This document shows, piece after piece, positions 17,433 through 26,010 of a stretch of DNA of 48,928 nucleotides; position 1 is the stretch's first letter; the number at the start of each line of letters is the position of its first letter. Both the position numbers and the translations under genes were made by a program. Origin of the DNA: JBBRCX01 sp038204465 (GTDB lineage: Bacteria > Planctomycetota > Phycisphaerae > Tepidisphaerales > Tepidisphaeraceae); NCBI GenBank assembly GCA_038204465.1, contig JBBRCX010000021.1, positions 1-48,928 on the forward strand, written 5' to 3'. The notes beneath the pieces were generated by a model that was not told the DNA's origin, made no database searches, and was given only the letters and a program-made list of their open reading frames with translations.

Positions 17433-20400
17433 TCACGGCCCCATCGACCCGCGCGTTTCCGATTTCACGTCGCCCACGAGCAGGCGGCGCATGTCTCCAC
17501 CGATCTCATTGAGCATGAGCGGCTCGATCTTGCGTTCGCGCACGGTGCCTTTGATGCCGACCGTCGTCACCGCGCCCTGCAGCGCGGTGAGGATCTGGTC
17601 GACATCGGCGAGGAAGGGCAGCTTGATCTCCTTGAGAGGGCGTGCGGTGCCGACGGCCGTGCCGTGAATCGGACTGTCGGGCATCTGCCAGATTTTCTGC
17701 ACCGCGATCACTGCGATAATCTCGGTGCCGCGGTTGAAGTATTTGACGTTTGAGAACTGCAGGTTGCCATCCTGCACTCGAATCTGGAGCTGTCCTGAGC
17801 CTGTGGGCGTTTGCACGTCCTGGCCGATGTTCATCGCGTTGTACAAGACGGCGACGACGTCGAGGTTGGCCAGGTCGGAGTTGGTGAGCTGTAGCTGTCC
17901 TTCTGCGGTGAGGCTGCGCGTGAGCCGCTCGAGGAATGCCTTATCGCGGCCACGTTCATCGAGCTCGGCCGCCGACGGCGCACGCGTCGTGCCATTCAAG
18001 CTCAGCGAGCCGCTGACGTCGCCCGGCACGGCCTTGGACTTCGGGTCGACAGCGTGGAACAGCTCATCGAGGCTCAGTCCGGCGAAATCGAGCGAGAGTT
18101 GTTGTGAATAAGCGGGGCGCTGACCCGGCAAATCGATCTTGCTGACACGGCCCCATGCGCGGACCAGCCCGCCGGCGACGGCGAAGGTGCTGGGGCTGCG
18201 CTCGGGATCTGCCAGGACCACCCGCGTCCAGTCGGTATAGGCTTTGATGCGCGCCGGACCGATGGCGATGGTTCGGAAGCGGCCGCCGTCGGATCGCAGT
18301 TCGATGGTGAGAGACAAGGGTTCGAGCGGCCGCTCCTGCGCCGCGGGCTCGAGACGCATTGAGCCGGAGAATTTGCCCTGCAGGTCCTTCGCCGCGGGAT
18401 AGAGCGTTCCAAGCTGCTCGATCTGCAAGTCCTGCCAGTCGGCGCGCGACTTGGCCTCGAGCGGATGGTCCATGTCGATCAGGGCGTACCCCGTCGCATT
18501 GCCGCCCAGCGCATCGACGCGGAACGTCCGCAGGTCGATGACGCGTCCACGGAAATCGGCAAAGAGGTTGGCTTTGCCGGCGGACTTGCCGCCCAGAGTC
18601 AGGTTTGCCTTTGTGACTTCAAAGGCCCCGGTCGCGCGGAACGCCGGATTTGCCGGATCCTTCGCGGATTGCTTCGGGAGGCGGACTTCCAGTCCTTTGG
18701 TGCCGCCAAAGACGTTGAGGCGGTTTCCTTCGGAGAATTCCAGGGGCCAGTTGGCCATCGCGAGGTCGAGGACCACGCGGTGAATGTCATGCGCGTCGAC
18801 TTCGACGCGTGCATCGGCGCGGCCGTCCGCATCGCCGTCCTTGCGCTGCAGGCTGATGGGGTCGGCCGTGATGATGCCATGGTTCATCGACATCGTCACG
18901 TTGAGCGTATCGGCGGCGAACAACGGCGCCCGCAGGTCGCGAGCGTGCAGCTTGCCTTCCATTTCAATCTCATTGATCTTGGCGCTGGGGACGTGGAAGA
19001 CCCAATCGGCCTCGACGACCTGCCCGTGGAGCCCGGGCCGCTTGGCGAGTTGGCCGACATTCTCCAGCGGCAGGTTTTCCACGTGGAACTGGGCGTCCGT
19101 CGGGAAGCCCCTTTTGCCGGGGAATGCCGCGCTCATCCAACAATGCCCGCCGAGGAGCACGAGAGGATCTGTCTTGATGAATCCGCCATCGTCTTTCACC
19201 GTGCCTCTCAGTCGAGCGACGATGTCGCCGAGCGGGCGGTCGATCAGCACGATCTGGCGACCGGTGAGATTGCCGTCGATGGAAAGGTCAGTGGGTTCGA
19301 ATAATGTTCCCTTCACTTCGGCGTCGCCCTGAAGCAGGCCGTACAGTGGCGGGCGGTCGCGCGAGGCATTCTCCGGCGGGACGTGCCGCAGCTGGACTTT
19401 CAAATCGACTGTTCGCCTGGGCTGGCGCAGATCGTAAATGCCGGTCAGCTTCAACATGGCCTCGATGCCGTGCAGGTTCAATTCGTTGAGCGTTACCAGT
19501 TTGTCGCTGCGGACTGCATCGAGGACGAAGCCGAATTTCGCGTCTTCGGCAAGCGGCATGGGCAGGTTTTCGTCGCGCAGCTTCATGAACCAGTTGCCGT
19601 TGACGAAGCTGTACTCGCCGGCGCCTTCGATGGACGAGCCGCCCGGGCGCTGCACTCGCCGCACCGAAATGAGCTCGAGCGACCTGCCGGAGGCGCGGGT
19701 GTCCATGTCCGCGCTGAGTCCATCGAGATGAAGCGTCTGCCTGCCTTGCCATGCGAGCGTTGGGGCGGCGAGGTGGATGTCGAAGTTCAATCCGCCGCGG
19801 CCCTGGGCAGTTACGTTGAAATCACTTTTCCAGGTGTTCAGCGGCGCGGCGATGGTGGAGGCGCTGCCGGGACGGACGAGCTTTCCGTTGGAATGCAATT
19901 CCACCTTCACCGTGGGGCGGTCTTCCAAAGGCGTTTGCAGGGTGGCGATGAGCGATCCGCTGTGCGCGAGGCCGGGCCTGGGAACGAGCAGGTCCTGCCA
20001 ATCGGCGGTGAGTCCGCCGGATCTGCTAGCCGGCTCGTAATGCCCGTCGACTCGCGCCTGCCCGCCGGACAAGACCAGTTGCAGGCGCTCGGCGCGCACT
20101 CCTTTGGCGTTGGCGGTGATCGTGCCGGAGGTGAGTCGCACGTCGGGAACGGCGGCGATGCCGGTCTGCACACTGAGGTTCTCCGGAAGCACCGTAGCGC
20201 CGCCCGGCTCGGTGCGCACGGCGACTGCGCCGCTGGCCTGAGATTTTTTCAGCTTCGCCTGCTCGATGACCAGCCGTCCGGCGACGCGTCCATCCTGGAC
20301 CTCGCCTTCCCAATGCCCCCCGACGTACAGCGTCTGAGCAAGGTCTCCCATCCACGGCTGCAGCCACTGGCCGACATCGCGCACGGTGGCATTGACCTGG

Positions 20401-21098
20401 TGCTTCCACGTCGCTCCCGGGGCCACCTGTCCGACGAGACTGACGCGGTCGCCGCCAGCGGGGTTGGGCGACTTGACGTCGTAGCGCCAAATCAGGGGGC
20501 CATCAGGATAGCCGTCGAGGTTGATGGGCAAGATGGTGGCGGCGCGCCCGGAATAATCGATGACGACGATTGTCGCTTCGTGAATCTGCAGCTTGGGGAG
20601 TTCGGGCGTGGAAGTCTTCGCGGATTCCTGCCCCTGCCTTTTCCCGCCGGTGCGCGCCAGCAGCTCTGCGACTTCCTTCAAGTTCCACGTGCCCGCGGCG
20701 TCCTGCCGAACATAGAGCGTCGGCTTCTCGAGGACGATGGCCTGAATGCTGAGCGATCGGCCCATAAGCAGGGACGGCAGCCAGGTATGCTTCACCCGCA
20801 TCTCGGTTACATCGAGAAAGGATTTGTCGGCGAGGGGCAGTCCGAGCTTTACGTCGCGGATGCCGGTATTTCCCAGCCAGCCGGTCGAGAGTGACGCCGC
20901 CGACGCGCGCAGGCCAAGCTGTCGTTCGATCTGGCTGAGCACGAGCTTCTGGGGGAAGCTGCTCCACAGCACGATCTGGACGATGATGGCGCCGAGCACG
21001 ACCCCGACCACGACCGCGAGGAGCGCGCGGAAGGTCCATTTGCGCACGTTCACGCGCCGCTGGGAGATTCTCACGGGCTGCGACAAGGCGACTGTCAT
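17433..21098 (-). CDS. AsmA-like giant envelope protein
   Basis: A 1221-residue protein with a single N-terminal membrane anchor (TFRALLAVVVGVVLGAIIVQIVL, residues 24-46) followed immediately by FPQKLVLSQIERQLGLRASAASLS, the hallmark entry of the AsmA/TamB/YhdP superfamily. The remaining 1150 residues are repeated beta-strand units (for example TLYVRQDAAGTWNLKEVAEL, VNATVRDVGQWL). The C-terminal part contains the AsmA-C-like stretch GSLSLNGTTRAPSAAELDERG and RLTRSLTAEGQLQLTNSDL. Family members form long hydrophobic grooves in the periplasm and are implicated in phospholipid transport to the outer membrane. The neighbouring lipoprotein and GTPase pair suggest an envelope-homeostasis group. Start at ATG 21098; no Shine-Dalgarno; a TATACC lies 19 nt upstream. 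Confidence 0.8.
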   Translation of the reverse strand: MTVALSQPVRISQRRVNVRKWTFRALLAVVVGVVLGAIIVQIVLWSSFPQKLVLSQIERQLGLRASAASLSTGWLGNTGIRDVKLGLPLADKSFLDVTEMRVKHTWLPSLLMGRSLSIQAIVLEKPTLYVRQDAAGTWNLKEVAELLARTGGKRQGQESAKTSTPELPKLQIHEATIVVIDYSGRAATILPINLDGYPDGPLIWRYDVKSPNPAGGDRVSLVGQVAPGATWKHQVNATVRDVGQWLQPWMGDLAQTLYVGGHWEGEVQDGRVAGRLVIEQAKLKKSQASGAVAVRTEPGGATVLPENLSVQTGIAAVPDVRLTSGTITANAKGVRAERLQLVLSGGQARVDGHYEPASRSGGLTADWQDLLVPRPGLAHSGSLIATLQTPLEDRPTVKVELHSNGKLVRPGSASTIAAPLNTWKSDFNVTAQGRGGLNFDIHLAAPTLAWQGRQTLHLDGLSADMDTRASGRSLELISVRRVQRPGGSSIEGAGEYSFVNGNWFMKLRDENLPMPLAEDAKFGFVLDAVRSDKLVTLNELNLHGIEAMLKLTGIYDLRQPRRTVDLKVQLRHVPPENASRDRPPLYGLLQGDAEVKGTLFEPTDLSIDGNLTGRQIVLIDRPLGDIVARLRGTVKDDGGFIKTDPLVLLGGHCWMSAAFPGKRGFPTDAQFHVENLPLENVGQLAKRPGLHGQVVEADWVFHVPSAKINEIEMEGKLHARDLRAPLFAADTLNVTMSMNHGIITADPISLQRKDGDADGRADARVEVDAHDIHRVVLDLAMANWPLEFSEGNRLNVFGGTKGLEVRLPKQSAKDPANPAFRATGAFEVTKANLTLGGKSAGKANLFADFRGRVIDLRTFRVDALGGNATGYALIDMDHPLEAKSRADWQDLQIEQLGTLYPAAKDLQGKFSGSMRLEPAAQERPLEPLSLTIELRSDGGRFRTIAIGPARIKAYTDWTRVVLADPERSPSTFAVAGGLVRAWGRVSKIDLPGQRPAYSQQLSLDFAGLSLDELFHAVDPKSKAVPGDVSGSLSLNGTTRAPSAAELDERGRDKAFLERLTRSLTAEGQLQLTNSDLANLDVVAVLYNAMNIGQDVQTPTGSGQLQIRVQDGNLQFSNVKYFNRGTEIIAVIAVQKIWQMPDSPIHGTAVGTARPLKEIKLPFLADVDQILTALQGAVTTVGIKGTVRERKIEPLMLNEIGGDMRRLLVGDVKSETRGSMGP

Positions 21099-21196
21099 GC
21101 GAGCGACGGTTGAGCAGGGTATACGAATGAGACACGGGGCCCCGCCGGACGGTTGAAGGCGCGCTCTCCTGCTCCGCGATTATTACGGCCCGGCGA

Positions 21197-21886
21197 CTAT
21201 TTCGATTCGGCCGGGGCAATGTTGCCGACGGTTCGGGGACCTGTGCCAAGGATCCAGTAGTCTTCGCGGATGGTACGGCCGACGAACGGTCCGGAGCTGG
21301 CGACCATTTCCCCGGTTTTGGACCAATAGGCAACGAAGGCGACGCTGGCATAGCCGCGCTGCTTTGTGGTTTTCAGGATGGCGAGCTCCGGGGTTGAGAT
21401 CGCGAGGCCGCCCGTCGTGCCGGAGACGCCTGGAAGATAGGTCGCGGGAATACCGAGCAGGAACTCAAGCCGGTCGATGCCGACACCGCCGCTGCGAACT
21501 TCCAGGATGATCTGCGCGTTCTCCCGTCTTTCCGCCAGGCGCACGCCGGACCGGAGCAGTTTGTCGCGCACCTCGCCGATGAAGAACGACATCTCGGACT
21601 GCACGGTAGGTCCGGCGACGAGGTAGTCGGTCTCGACCCACACGATGCGATCGCGCAGGGCGTCGGCGGACAATTGGTCGATCGCCCGCGCGGAGGCGGT
21701 GGTGAGAAGGAACTGTTCGGTCGCGGTCTTATACGGGTCGGTGACGCGGATGGTGGCGCAGCCGGACGCGAGCCCCAGCACAAGCAGAAGCGCGAACGCA
21801 TGGATGCACCTGCGCGAGACGCGGGTGCAGCACGAAGGGGAGGCAGAGGGGTGCGAGAGTGATACGAGCGGCTGACGGTCCAACAC
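21197..21886 (-). CDS. Lipoprotein of unknown function
   Basis: About 229 residues if started at the GTG at 21886 (a TTG follows at 21883). The hydrophobic segment AFALLLVLGLASGC ends in a clear lipobox (LASGC), so the mature protein is lipid-anchored. The mature part has TATEQFLLTTASARAIDQLSADALRDRIVWV, then EMSFFIGEVRDKLLRSGVRLAERRENAQIILEVRSGGVG and a Gly/Thr-rich C-terminal half. This resembles the DUF6655-type lipoproteins seen in planctomycetes; the name is from memory and unverified. The n-region before the hydrophobic core is unusually long (about 29 residues), so the exact start is uncertain. It ends 98 bp before the AsmA-like gene on the same strand. Confidence 0.6.
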   Translation of the reverse strand: MLDRQPLVSLSHPSASPSCCTRVSRRCIHAFALLLVLGLASGCATIRVTDPYKTATEQFLLTTASARAIDQLSADALRDRIVWVETDYLVAGPTVQSEMSFFIGEVRDKLLRSGVRLAERRENAQIILEVRSGGVGIDRLEFLLGIPATYLPGVSGTTGGLAISTPELAILKTTKQRGYASVAFVAYWSKTGEMVASSGPFVGRTIREDYWILGTGPRTVGNIAPAESK

Positions 21887-22015
21887 GGGTCGGCATGGTA
21901 TTGGACAACCCGCCGGTTGCACAATGGCGCAAGACAGGCGAGATGGGAAATCCGCGCGCCAAGCGCTGCGCTGCTCGCCGAATGCTTTGCCGCGTGAAGG
22001 CCCGCCGGTAGGGTG

Positions 22016-22495
22016 ATGGTTGTGCCTGTGAAACTTCCAAAGAACGGGCCGGCTCCGGAGCGGCCGGCAGCCGGAATCGAATTGCTGCCGGGGGTTCGGT
22101 TGCCGGAGGCCGCGGTGCGCTTTCAGTTCGCGCGGAGCAGCGGGCCTGGTGGTCAGAACGTCAACAAGCTGAATACAAAGGCGGAAGTTTGGGTGCGGCC
22201 GGAGGCGATTCAGGGACTCAACGAGCGGGCGTTGGAACGACTGCGCACCATGGCAGGAAAGCGGATTACCACCGCGGGCGAACTGCATCTCTCGGCGGAG
22301 GCCGAGCGGACGCAGGAGGGAAACCGCACGGCGGTCATCGAGCGGTTGCGGCAGATGGTTCGCCAGGCGCGTTTCGAGCCGAAGCCGCGGCGGAAGACGC
22401 GTCCCAGCCGCGCGTCGAAGCAGCGCCGGCTTGATTCGAAACACCGGAGGTCTGATGTGAAATCCAAGCGCCGCTCAGGGCCGGGAGAGTGGTAG
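22016..22495 (+). CDS. arfB: Peptidyl-tRNA hydrolase ArfB / RF-1 domain protein
   Basis: A protein of about 159 residues built on one class-I release-factor domain. The catalytic GGQ lies in FARSSGPGGQNVNKLNTKAE. There is no codon-recognition domain, and the C-terminus is a basic tail (RRKTRPSRASKQRRLDSKHR and onward) like the one ArfB/YaeJ inserts into the mRNA channel. The role is hydrolysis of peptidyl-tRNA on ribosomes stalled without a stop codon. Start choice: GTG 22013, ATG 22016 and GTG 22022 are all possible. A TAGGGT box with TTGCCG 16 nt upstream lies 7 nt before GTG 22022, which would make it leaderless. It is divergent from the lipoprotein gene across 130 bp. Confidence 0.85.
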   Translation: MVVPVKLPKNGPAPERPAAGIELLPGVRLPEAAVRFQFARSSGPGGQNVNKLNTKAEVWVRPEAIQGLNERALERLRTMAGKRITTAGELHLSAEAERTQEGNRTAVIERLRQMVRQARFEPKPRRKTRPSRASKQRRLDSKHRRSDVKSKRRSGPGEW

Positions 22496-22509
22496 GGCCG
22501 CGTGGCATC

Positions 22510-22538
22510 AAAAAAAGAGGCACCCGCCAGGGGGTGCC
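22510..22538 (-). terminator. Rho-independent terminator of the acidic-protein gene
   Basis: On the minus strand, stem GGCACCC/GGGTGCC (22519-22525 with 22532-22538), a 6-nt loop, followed by TCTTTTTTT. It lies 33 bp after the stop of the acidic protein and supports that frame as a real transcribed gene. Confidence 0.85.
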
Positions 22539-22570
22539 AGGGCGGACGATCGCTTCACTGCTAGCGCTGG

Positions 22571-22963
22571 TCATTCCTCTTCGTCGAACTCTTCCTCATC
22601 ATCATCGTCGTCGAAATCGTCGTCTTCATCGGGATCGTCGAACTCGTCGTCCTCTTCTTCATCATCATCGTCATCGTCCTCTTCTTCATCGAGGTCGTCT
22701 TCGTCGTCGTCGAGGTCTTCATCCTCCTCTTCCTCGGCGGTCCCCTCGCCTTCTTCCTCCTCTTCCTCGGTCTCGGTATCGTCGGTGCCCTCGCTCTCTT
22801 CTTCCTCTTCAGGCTCTTCGCGCGCTTTGCGTTTGGCGCCGATGGCATCGGTGTCGCCGGGAAGGGGGTCGGCGGGGAGGAGGATCGGGGCCAGGGCGGG
22901 TTGCGGTCCGCAGTCCGCGGCGGCGAGCACGCTGGGTCCGTCGGTTTCAACTTCGGTTGTCAT
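22571..22963 (-). CDS. Extremely acidic low-complexity protein
   Basis: A 130-residue protein. Residues 1-50 are ordinary and Ala/Pro-rich (MTTEVETDGPSVLAAADCG). From about residue 51, 64 of 80 residues are Asp or Glu: first Glu-rich, then Asp-rich, with a few Phe near the end (EFDDPDEDDDF). No enzyme domain is present. Long acidic tails occur in histone chaperones, DNA mimics and the RNA polymerase delta subunit; any such role here is inference. A promoter (TTGACG, N17, TTAAAT) and a strong intrinsic terminator bracket it, which argues against a spurious frame on a trinucleotide repeat. The ATG at 22963 is preceded by a weak GGGAA. Confidence 0.65.
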   Translation of the reverse strand: MTTEVETDGPSVLAAADCGPQPALAPILLPADPLPGDTDAIGAKRKAREEPEEEEESEGTDDTETEEEEEEGEGTAEEEEDEDLDDDEDDLDEEEDDDDDDEEEDDEFDDPDEDDDFDDDDDEEEFDEEE

Positions 22964-23085
22964 AGCAGTGTTCCCAAGAGGCGGTGCCGCGGTCGCAACC
23001 GGCGGTCCAAGACCGCAGTGTTGCGCCGATGTTCAACCGACGCGTGGCCGGTCTTTGCTGCCGTGCGGATCGGCAAAGTGGCGGC

Positions 23086-23114
23086 ATTTAAGCCCTGCCT
23101 CCCCACGGCGTCAA
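23086..23114 (-). promoter_or_regulatory. Promoter of the acidic-protein gene
   Basis: On the minus strand, TTGACG (23109-23114), a 17-nt spacer, TTAAAT (23086-23091). It predicts a leader of about 115 nt before the ATG at 22963. Nothing else is recognised in the 22964-23213 gap. Confidence 0.5.
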
Positions 23115-23213
23115 GCAAGAAAATGGGCTTTCTCAGAATGCGCCAAGTGCCATGTCTTACAAACAGTTGGGAGATTTGAACCAGGGGCGAGGGCGGAGCG
23201 ACGGCGGAGGTGA

Positions 23214-25583
23214 TCAATCGAGCTTGCGGCGACGGAGCAGCAATGCATTGCCGATCACGGTGACATCGGACAGAGCCATGGCGGCGGCGGCGATCAGCGG
23301 GTTCAGCAGGCCCAGCGCGGCAAGAGGGATTGCGAGCACGTTGTAGAGGAACGCGAACAGCAGGTTCTGACGGATCGTGCGCATGGTCGCGCGGGAGAGA
23401 CGGATCGAAATGGCGATTCCGCGCAGGCTTCCACTGACCAGGATGATATCGCCCGTTTCCTTGGCGACGTCGGAACCGGACCCGATGGCGATGCCGAGAT
23501 CCGCCGTCGCCAGTGCCGGCGCGTCGTTGATCCCATCGCCGACCATCGCGACATGGTGGCGTGCGGCAGAACGTGCGGGCGCTTGCAGAGACCGAATGGC
23601 GTCGGCCTTTTCTGATGGCTTTACCTCGGCGCGAACGTCATCAATTCCCACTTGACGTGCAATGGCTTCGGCGCTGGCCCGGCGATCTCCGGTGAGCAAC
23701 ACCGTGCGCAATCCCATGCGGTGCAGTTCGGCCACGGCGGCGGCAGAATCTTCCTTGATCGAATCGCTGAGGTGAATCAGCCCCACGGGAATGACGGGGC
23801 CTTCGGCATTCTTCAGGGCGACGTGGACGACGGTCTGCGCCGCTAAATCCGCGGCGGCAATGCCCCGGGCTGATCCCGGTGCTTCGGCGCCGTTTGAGCC
23901 GGCGCGTTCAAGCAGCGCTTCATTTCCGACCAGCACGGTGCGGCCATCGATCTGGGCGCTGACGCCGAAGCCTGCCTCGCTGCTGAAGCTCTGCGGTTCG
24001 GGCACGCTCAATTGCTCCTCTCGCGCCTGGGCCACGATTGATTTGGCGAGCGGGTGCTCGCTGTAGCGCTCGGCCGCAGCAGCCCACGCAAGGACCTGTT
24101 CGCGCGGGAATCCGTTAAGCGACACGACATCGACTACGACCGGTTTTCCGGCGGTGAGCGTTCCGGTTTTGTCGAGCACTACCGTGTCGATCCGTTCGGC
24201 CTTTTGCAGGGCGTCGACATCACGGATGAGGATCCCGCGCTGCGCGCCGCGGCCGGTCCCGACCATTACCGCCGCCGGCACCGCCAGGCCCAGGGCGCAA
24301 GGGCAGGCGATGATCAGAACGCTGCATACCGATTTGGCGAGCATCGCCCAGGTGCGTGCCGCCTCCCAATCGTGGGAGGCGCCCCACGCATACCAACCGA
24401 CGCCCGTCACCAGCGCGATCAGGATCACGACGGGAACAAAGACCGCGGCGATTCGATCCGCCAGCTTCTGGACGGGCGGCTTGCTCGATTGGGCGCGCTC
24501 CACCAATTTTACGATCTGCGCCAGCGCGGTGCTGCCGCCGGTCTGAGTGACGCGGATGACGAGCCAACCGTCATGATTCACGGTTCCGCCGATGACCTGA
24601 TCCCCGAGGGATCGCAGGACCGGCATCGCTTCACCGGTGAGCATTGACTCGTCGATTGTCGAGCGACCATCAACGACGACGCCATCGATCGGCACGCGAT
24701 CGCCCGGGCGAACCAGGACGAGATCACCAACGTGCAGTTGGGCGACGGGGACTTCGTCAAACTCCTTGCCCTCGGGGGCCGCGCCGCGACGGTTCTCCGC
24801 TGCAGTGGACGCCGCCCTCAGGCGGAGCGCGACCGCGGGAGCGAGCTCCAGCAGCTCATGGATCGCCGACCCGGCGGACTGCCTTGCCCGGGCTTCGAGC
24901 CAATGGCCAAGGCTGATGAGCGCGAGCAACCCGGTCGCCTCCATAAAGTAGAGGTCTGGAAGGGTCTGCCATCGACCCAGGCGATAGCCGGAAAACGCGA
25001 TGAGGCTGTAGACGTAAGCGACGGTGGCGCCCATGGCGATAAGCGTGTCCATGTTGCTCGTGCCGCGCCGCAATGCATGAAAAGCGCTTCGATAAAACGC
25101 GCGGCCGACGTAGACGATGGCGGCTGTGCCAGTCGCAAGCGTGAGCCAGGCCATCCAGACATGGTCCGTCGCAGCGCCCCCGTGATGAGCGGAATCCACG
25201 AGACGTAAGACCCAGTGCGTGATCTCGACTGGAGCCCAAAGCAAAATGCCCGCCACCGCGCGTCGCAGCCATGCGCGGGCTTCCATCGCCTGGCGTTGGA
25301 TGCGTTCTGCTTCAACATTCCCCGCGGCAATGCCCGGCTCCTCCGGCACCGCGGTGTAGCCTGCGGCGGAGATGGCTGATGCGATCGTCCCAGGGTCGGT
25401 CCGCTGCGGATCGAATCGCACGGCAGCGCTTCCCCGCGCGAGATTCACCTGGGACGCCTCCACTCCCGGAACGCTCCGCAGCGCTTTTTCCACCTGGGCG
25501 ACGCAGCTTGCGCAAGTCATTCCACCGACCGCCAGGGCCGCTTCTTCGACGGGGTGTGATGCAGCGGTCGCCGAGACTTCCAT
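23214..25583 (-). CDS. copA: Copper-transporting P1B-type ATPase
   Basis: A 789-residue protein. One N-terminal heavy-metal-associated domain carries GGMTCASC (about residues 20-27). The actuator TGE motif follows in DESMLTGEAMP, the intramembrane metal site is CPC (427-429, ACPCALGLA), the phosphorylation site is DKTGTLT (D471), and the hinge is GDGINDAP. HPLAK, the ATP-domain HP motif, is present (EHPLAKSIV). Eight membrane segments fit the layout. The CPC motif and single HMA fit Cu+ export ATPases of the CopA type. The ATG at 25583 lies 11 nt after a TACAAT on the minus strand. It sits downstream of the ferredoxin and Cys-rich anchored protein, separated from the latter by a terminator-like hairpin. 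Confidence 0.93.
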   Translation of the reverse strand: MEVSATAASHPVEEAALAVGGMTCASCVAQVEKALRSVPGVEASQVNLARGSAAVRFDPQRTDPGTIASAISAAGYTAVPEEPGIAAGNVEAERIQRQAMEARAWLRRAVAGILLWAPVEITHWVLRLVDSAHHGGAATDHVWMAWLTLATGTAAIVYVGRAFYRSAFHALRRGTSNMDTLIAMGATVAYVYSLIAFSGYRLGRWQTLPDLYFMEATGLLALISLGHWLEARARQSAGSAIHELLELAPAVALRLRAASTAAENRRGAAPEGKEFDEVPVAQLHVGDLVLVRPGDRVPIDGVVVDGRSTIDESMLTGEAMPVLRSLGDQVIGGTVNHDGWLVIRVTQTGGSTALAQIVKLVERAQSSKPPVQKLADRIAAVFVPVVILIALVTGVGWYAWGASHDWEAARTWAMLAKSVCSVLIIACPCALGLAVPAAVMVGTGRGAQRGILIRDVDALQKAERIDTVVLDKTGTLTAGKPVVVDVVSLNGFPREQVLAWAAAAERYSEHPLAKSIVAQAREEQLSVPEPQSFSSEAGFGVSAQIDGRTVLVGNEALLERAGSNGAEAPGSARGIAAADLAAQTVVHVALKNAEGPVIPVGLIHLSDSIKEDSAAAVAELHRMGLRTVLLTGDRRASAEAIARQVGIDDVRAEVKPSEKADAIRSLQAPARSAARHHVAMVGDGINDAPALATADLGIAIGSGSDVAKETGDIILVSGSLRGIAISIRLSRATMRTIRQNLLFAFLYNVLAIPLAALGLLNPLIAAAAMALSDVTVIGNALLLRRRKLD

Positions 25584-25594
25584 GATGATTCAAT

Positions 25595-25600
25595 ATTGTA
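25595..25600 (-). promoter_or_regulatory. -10 box just before copA
   Basis: TACAAT on the minus strand, 11 nt before the copA ATG, giving a leader of only about 5 nt. No strong -35 is seen. Confidence 0.35.
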
Positions 25601-25640
25601 TGCAGGGCCCGCGAAGATCACCCATTCGCGGAGCGCGTCG

Positions 25641-25673
25641 AGAAAGAAGAAGGGCTCGACATTGCCGAGCCCT
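25641..25673 (-). terminator. Terminator-like hairpin after the Cys-rich anchored protein
   Basis: On the minus strand, stem AGGGCTCG/CGAGCCCT (25651-25658 with 25666-25673), followed by TCTTCTTTCT. The U tract is interrupted by C, so termination may be partial. It separates the small gene from copA. Confidence 0.6.
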
Positions 25674-25700
25674 GGGATGAGCGGCACTTTGCTTCGCTTT

Positions 25701-25979
25701 TTACTTGAGGCCTTTCATGTATTTCGCCGGGTCTTTCTTGAAGGTCGGGATACACTCGTCGCAGCAGAAGCCGATGACCTTCCCGTCGTACGTGGTCGTG
25801 ACTTTCGGATCGACTTCCGAATCCTTTTCGATCGCACAGAATTTATTGACCGGCTTCGCGTCGGCGGCCTTGTCGCCCGGCTGAGTGGGTTGGGTTTTGG
25901 GTGCGACTCCGGCCCTCAGGGCATACGTTGCGCCACCGACGACGACACATATGAACACGGAAACAATCAGGAACTTCAC
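25701..25979 (-). CDS. Membrane-anchored Cys-rich (TRASH/YHS-like) protein
   Basis: A 92-residue protein. An N-terminal hydrophobic anchor (MKFLIVSVFICVVVGGATYA) and a Pro/Gln/Ala linker lead to a small domain with C48 (KFCAIEKDSEVD) and the cluster FCCDEC (C72, C73, C76), ending TFKKDPAKYMKGL. The spacing and the YDGKVIGFCCDECIPTFKKDP core resemble the TRASH/YHS metal-binding domain common in copper-handling proteins. AGGAG a few bases upstream supports the GTG at 25979. It lies between the ferredoxin (32 bp upstream) and copA. A periplasm-facing or surface metal-binding role is likely; copper is inferred only from the neighbour. Confidence 0.75.
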   Translation of the reverse strand: MKFLIVSVFICVVVGGATYALRAGVAPKTQPTQPGDKAADAKPVNKFCAIEKDSEVDPKVTTTYDGKVIGFCCDECIPTFKKDPAKYMKGLK

Positions 25980-26010
25980 GTTTTTCTCCTCTGCCGGATT
26001 CGCGGTTACT

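Noticed and set aside
19383..20894. 503-codon plus-strand open frame across the AsmA-like gene
   Set aside because: It is antisense to a long, well-supported minus-strand gene, has no domain, no ribosome-binding site and the Arg/Ala/Gly-rich composition of a high-GC shadow frame.
22571..22760. CAT/CGT-rich tract as a microsatellite or CRISPR-like repeat
   Set aside because: There are no uniform repeat-spacer units; it is explained by codons of an Asp/Glu-rich protein with its own promoter and terminator.
23171..23215. tRNA-like string (gatttgaaccaggg) in the gap between copA and the acidic gene
   Set aside because: No matching acceptor stem, anticodon loop or T-loop could be folded around it.
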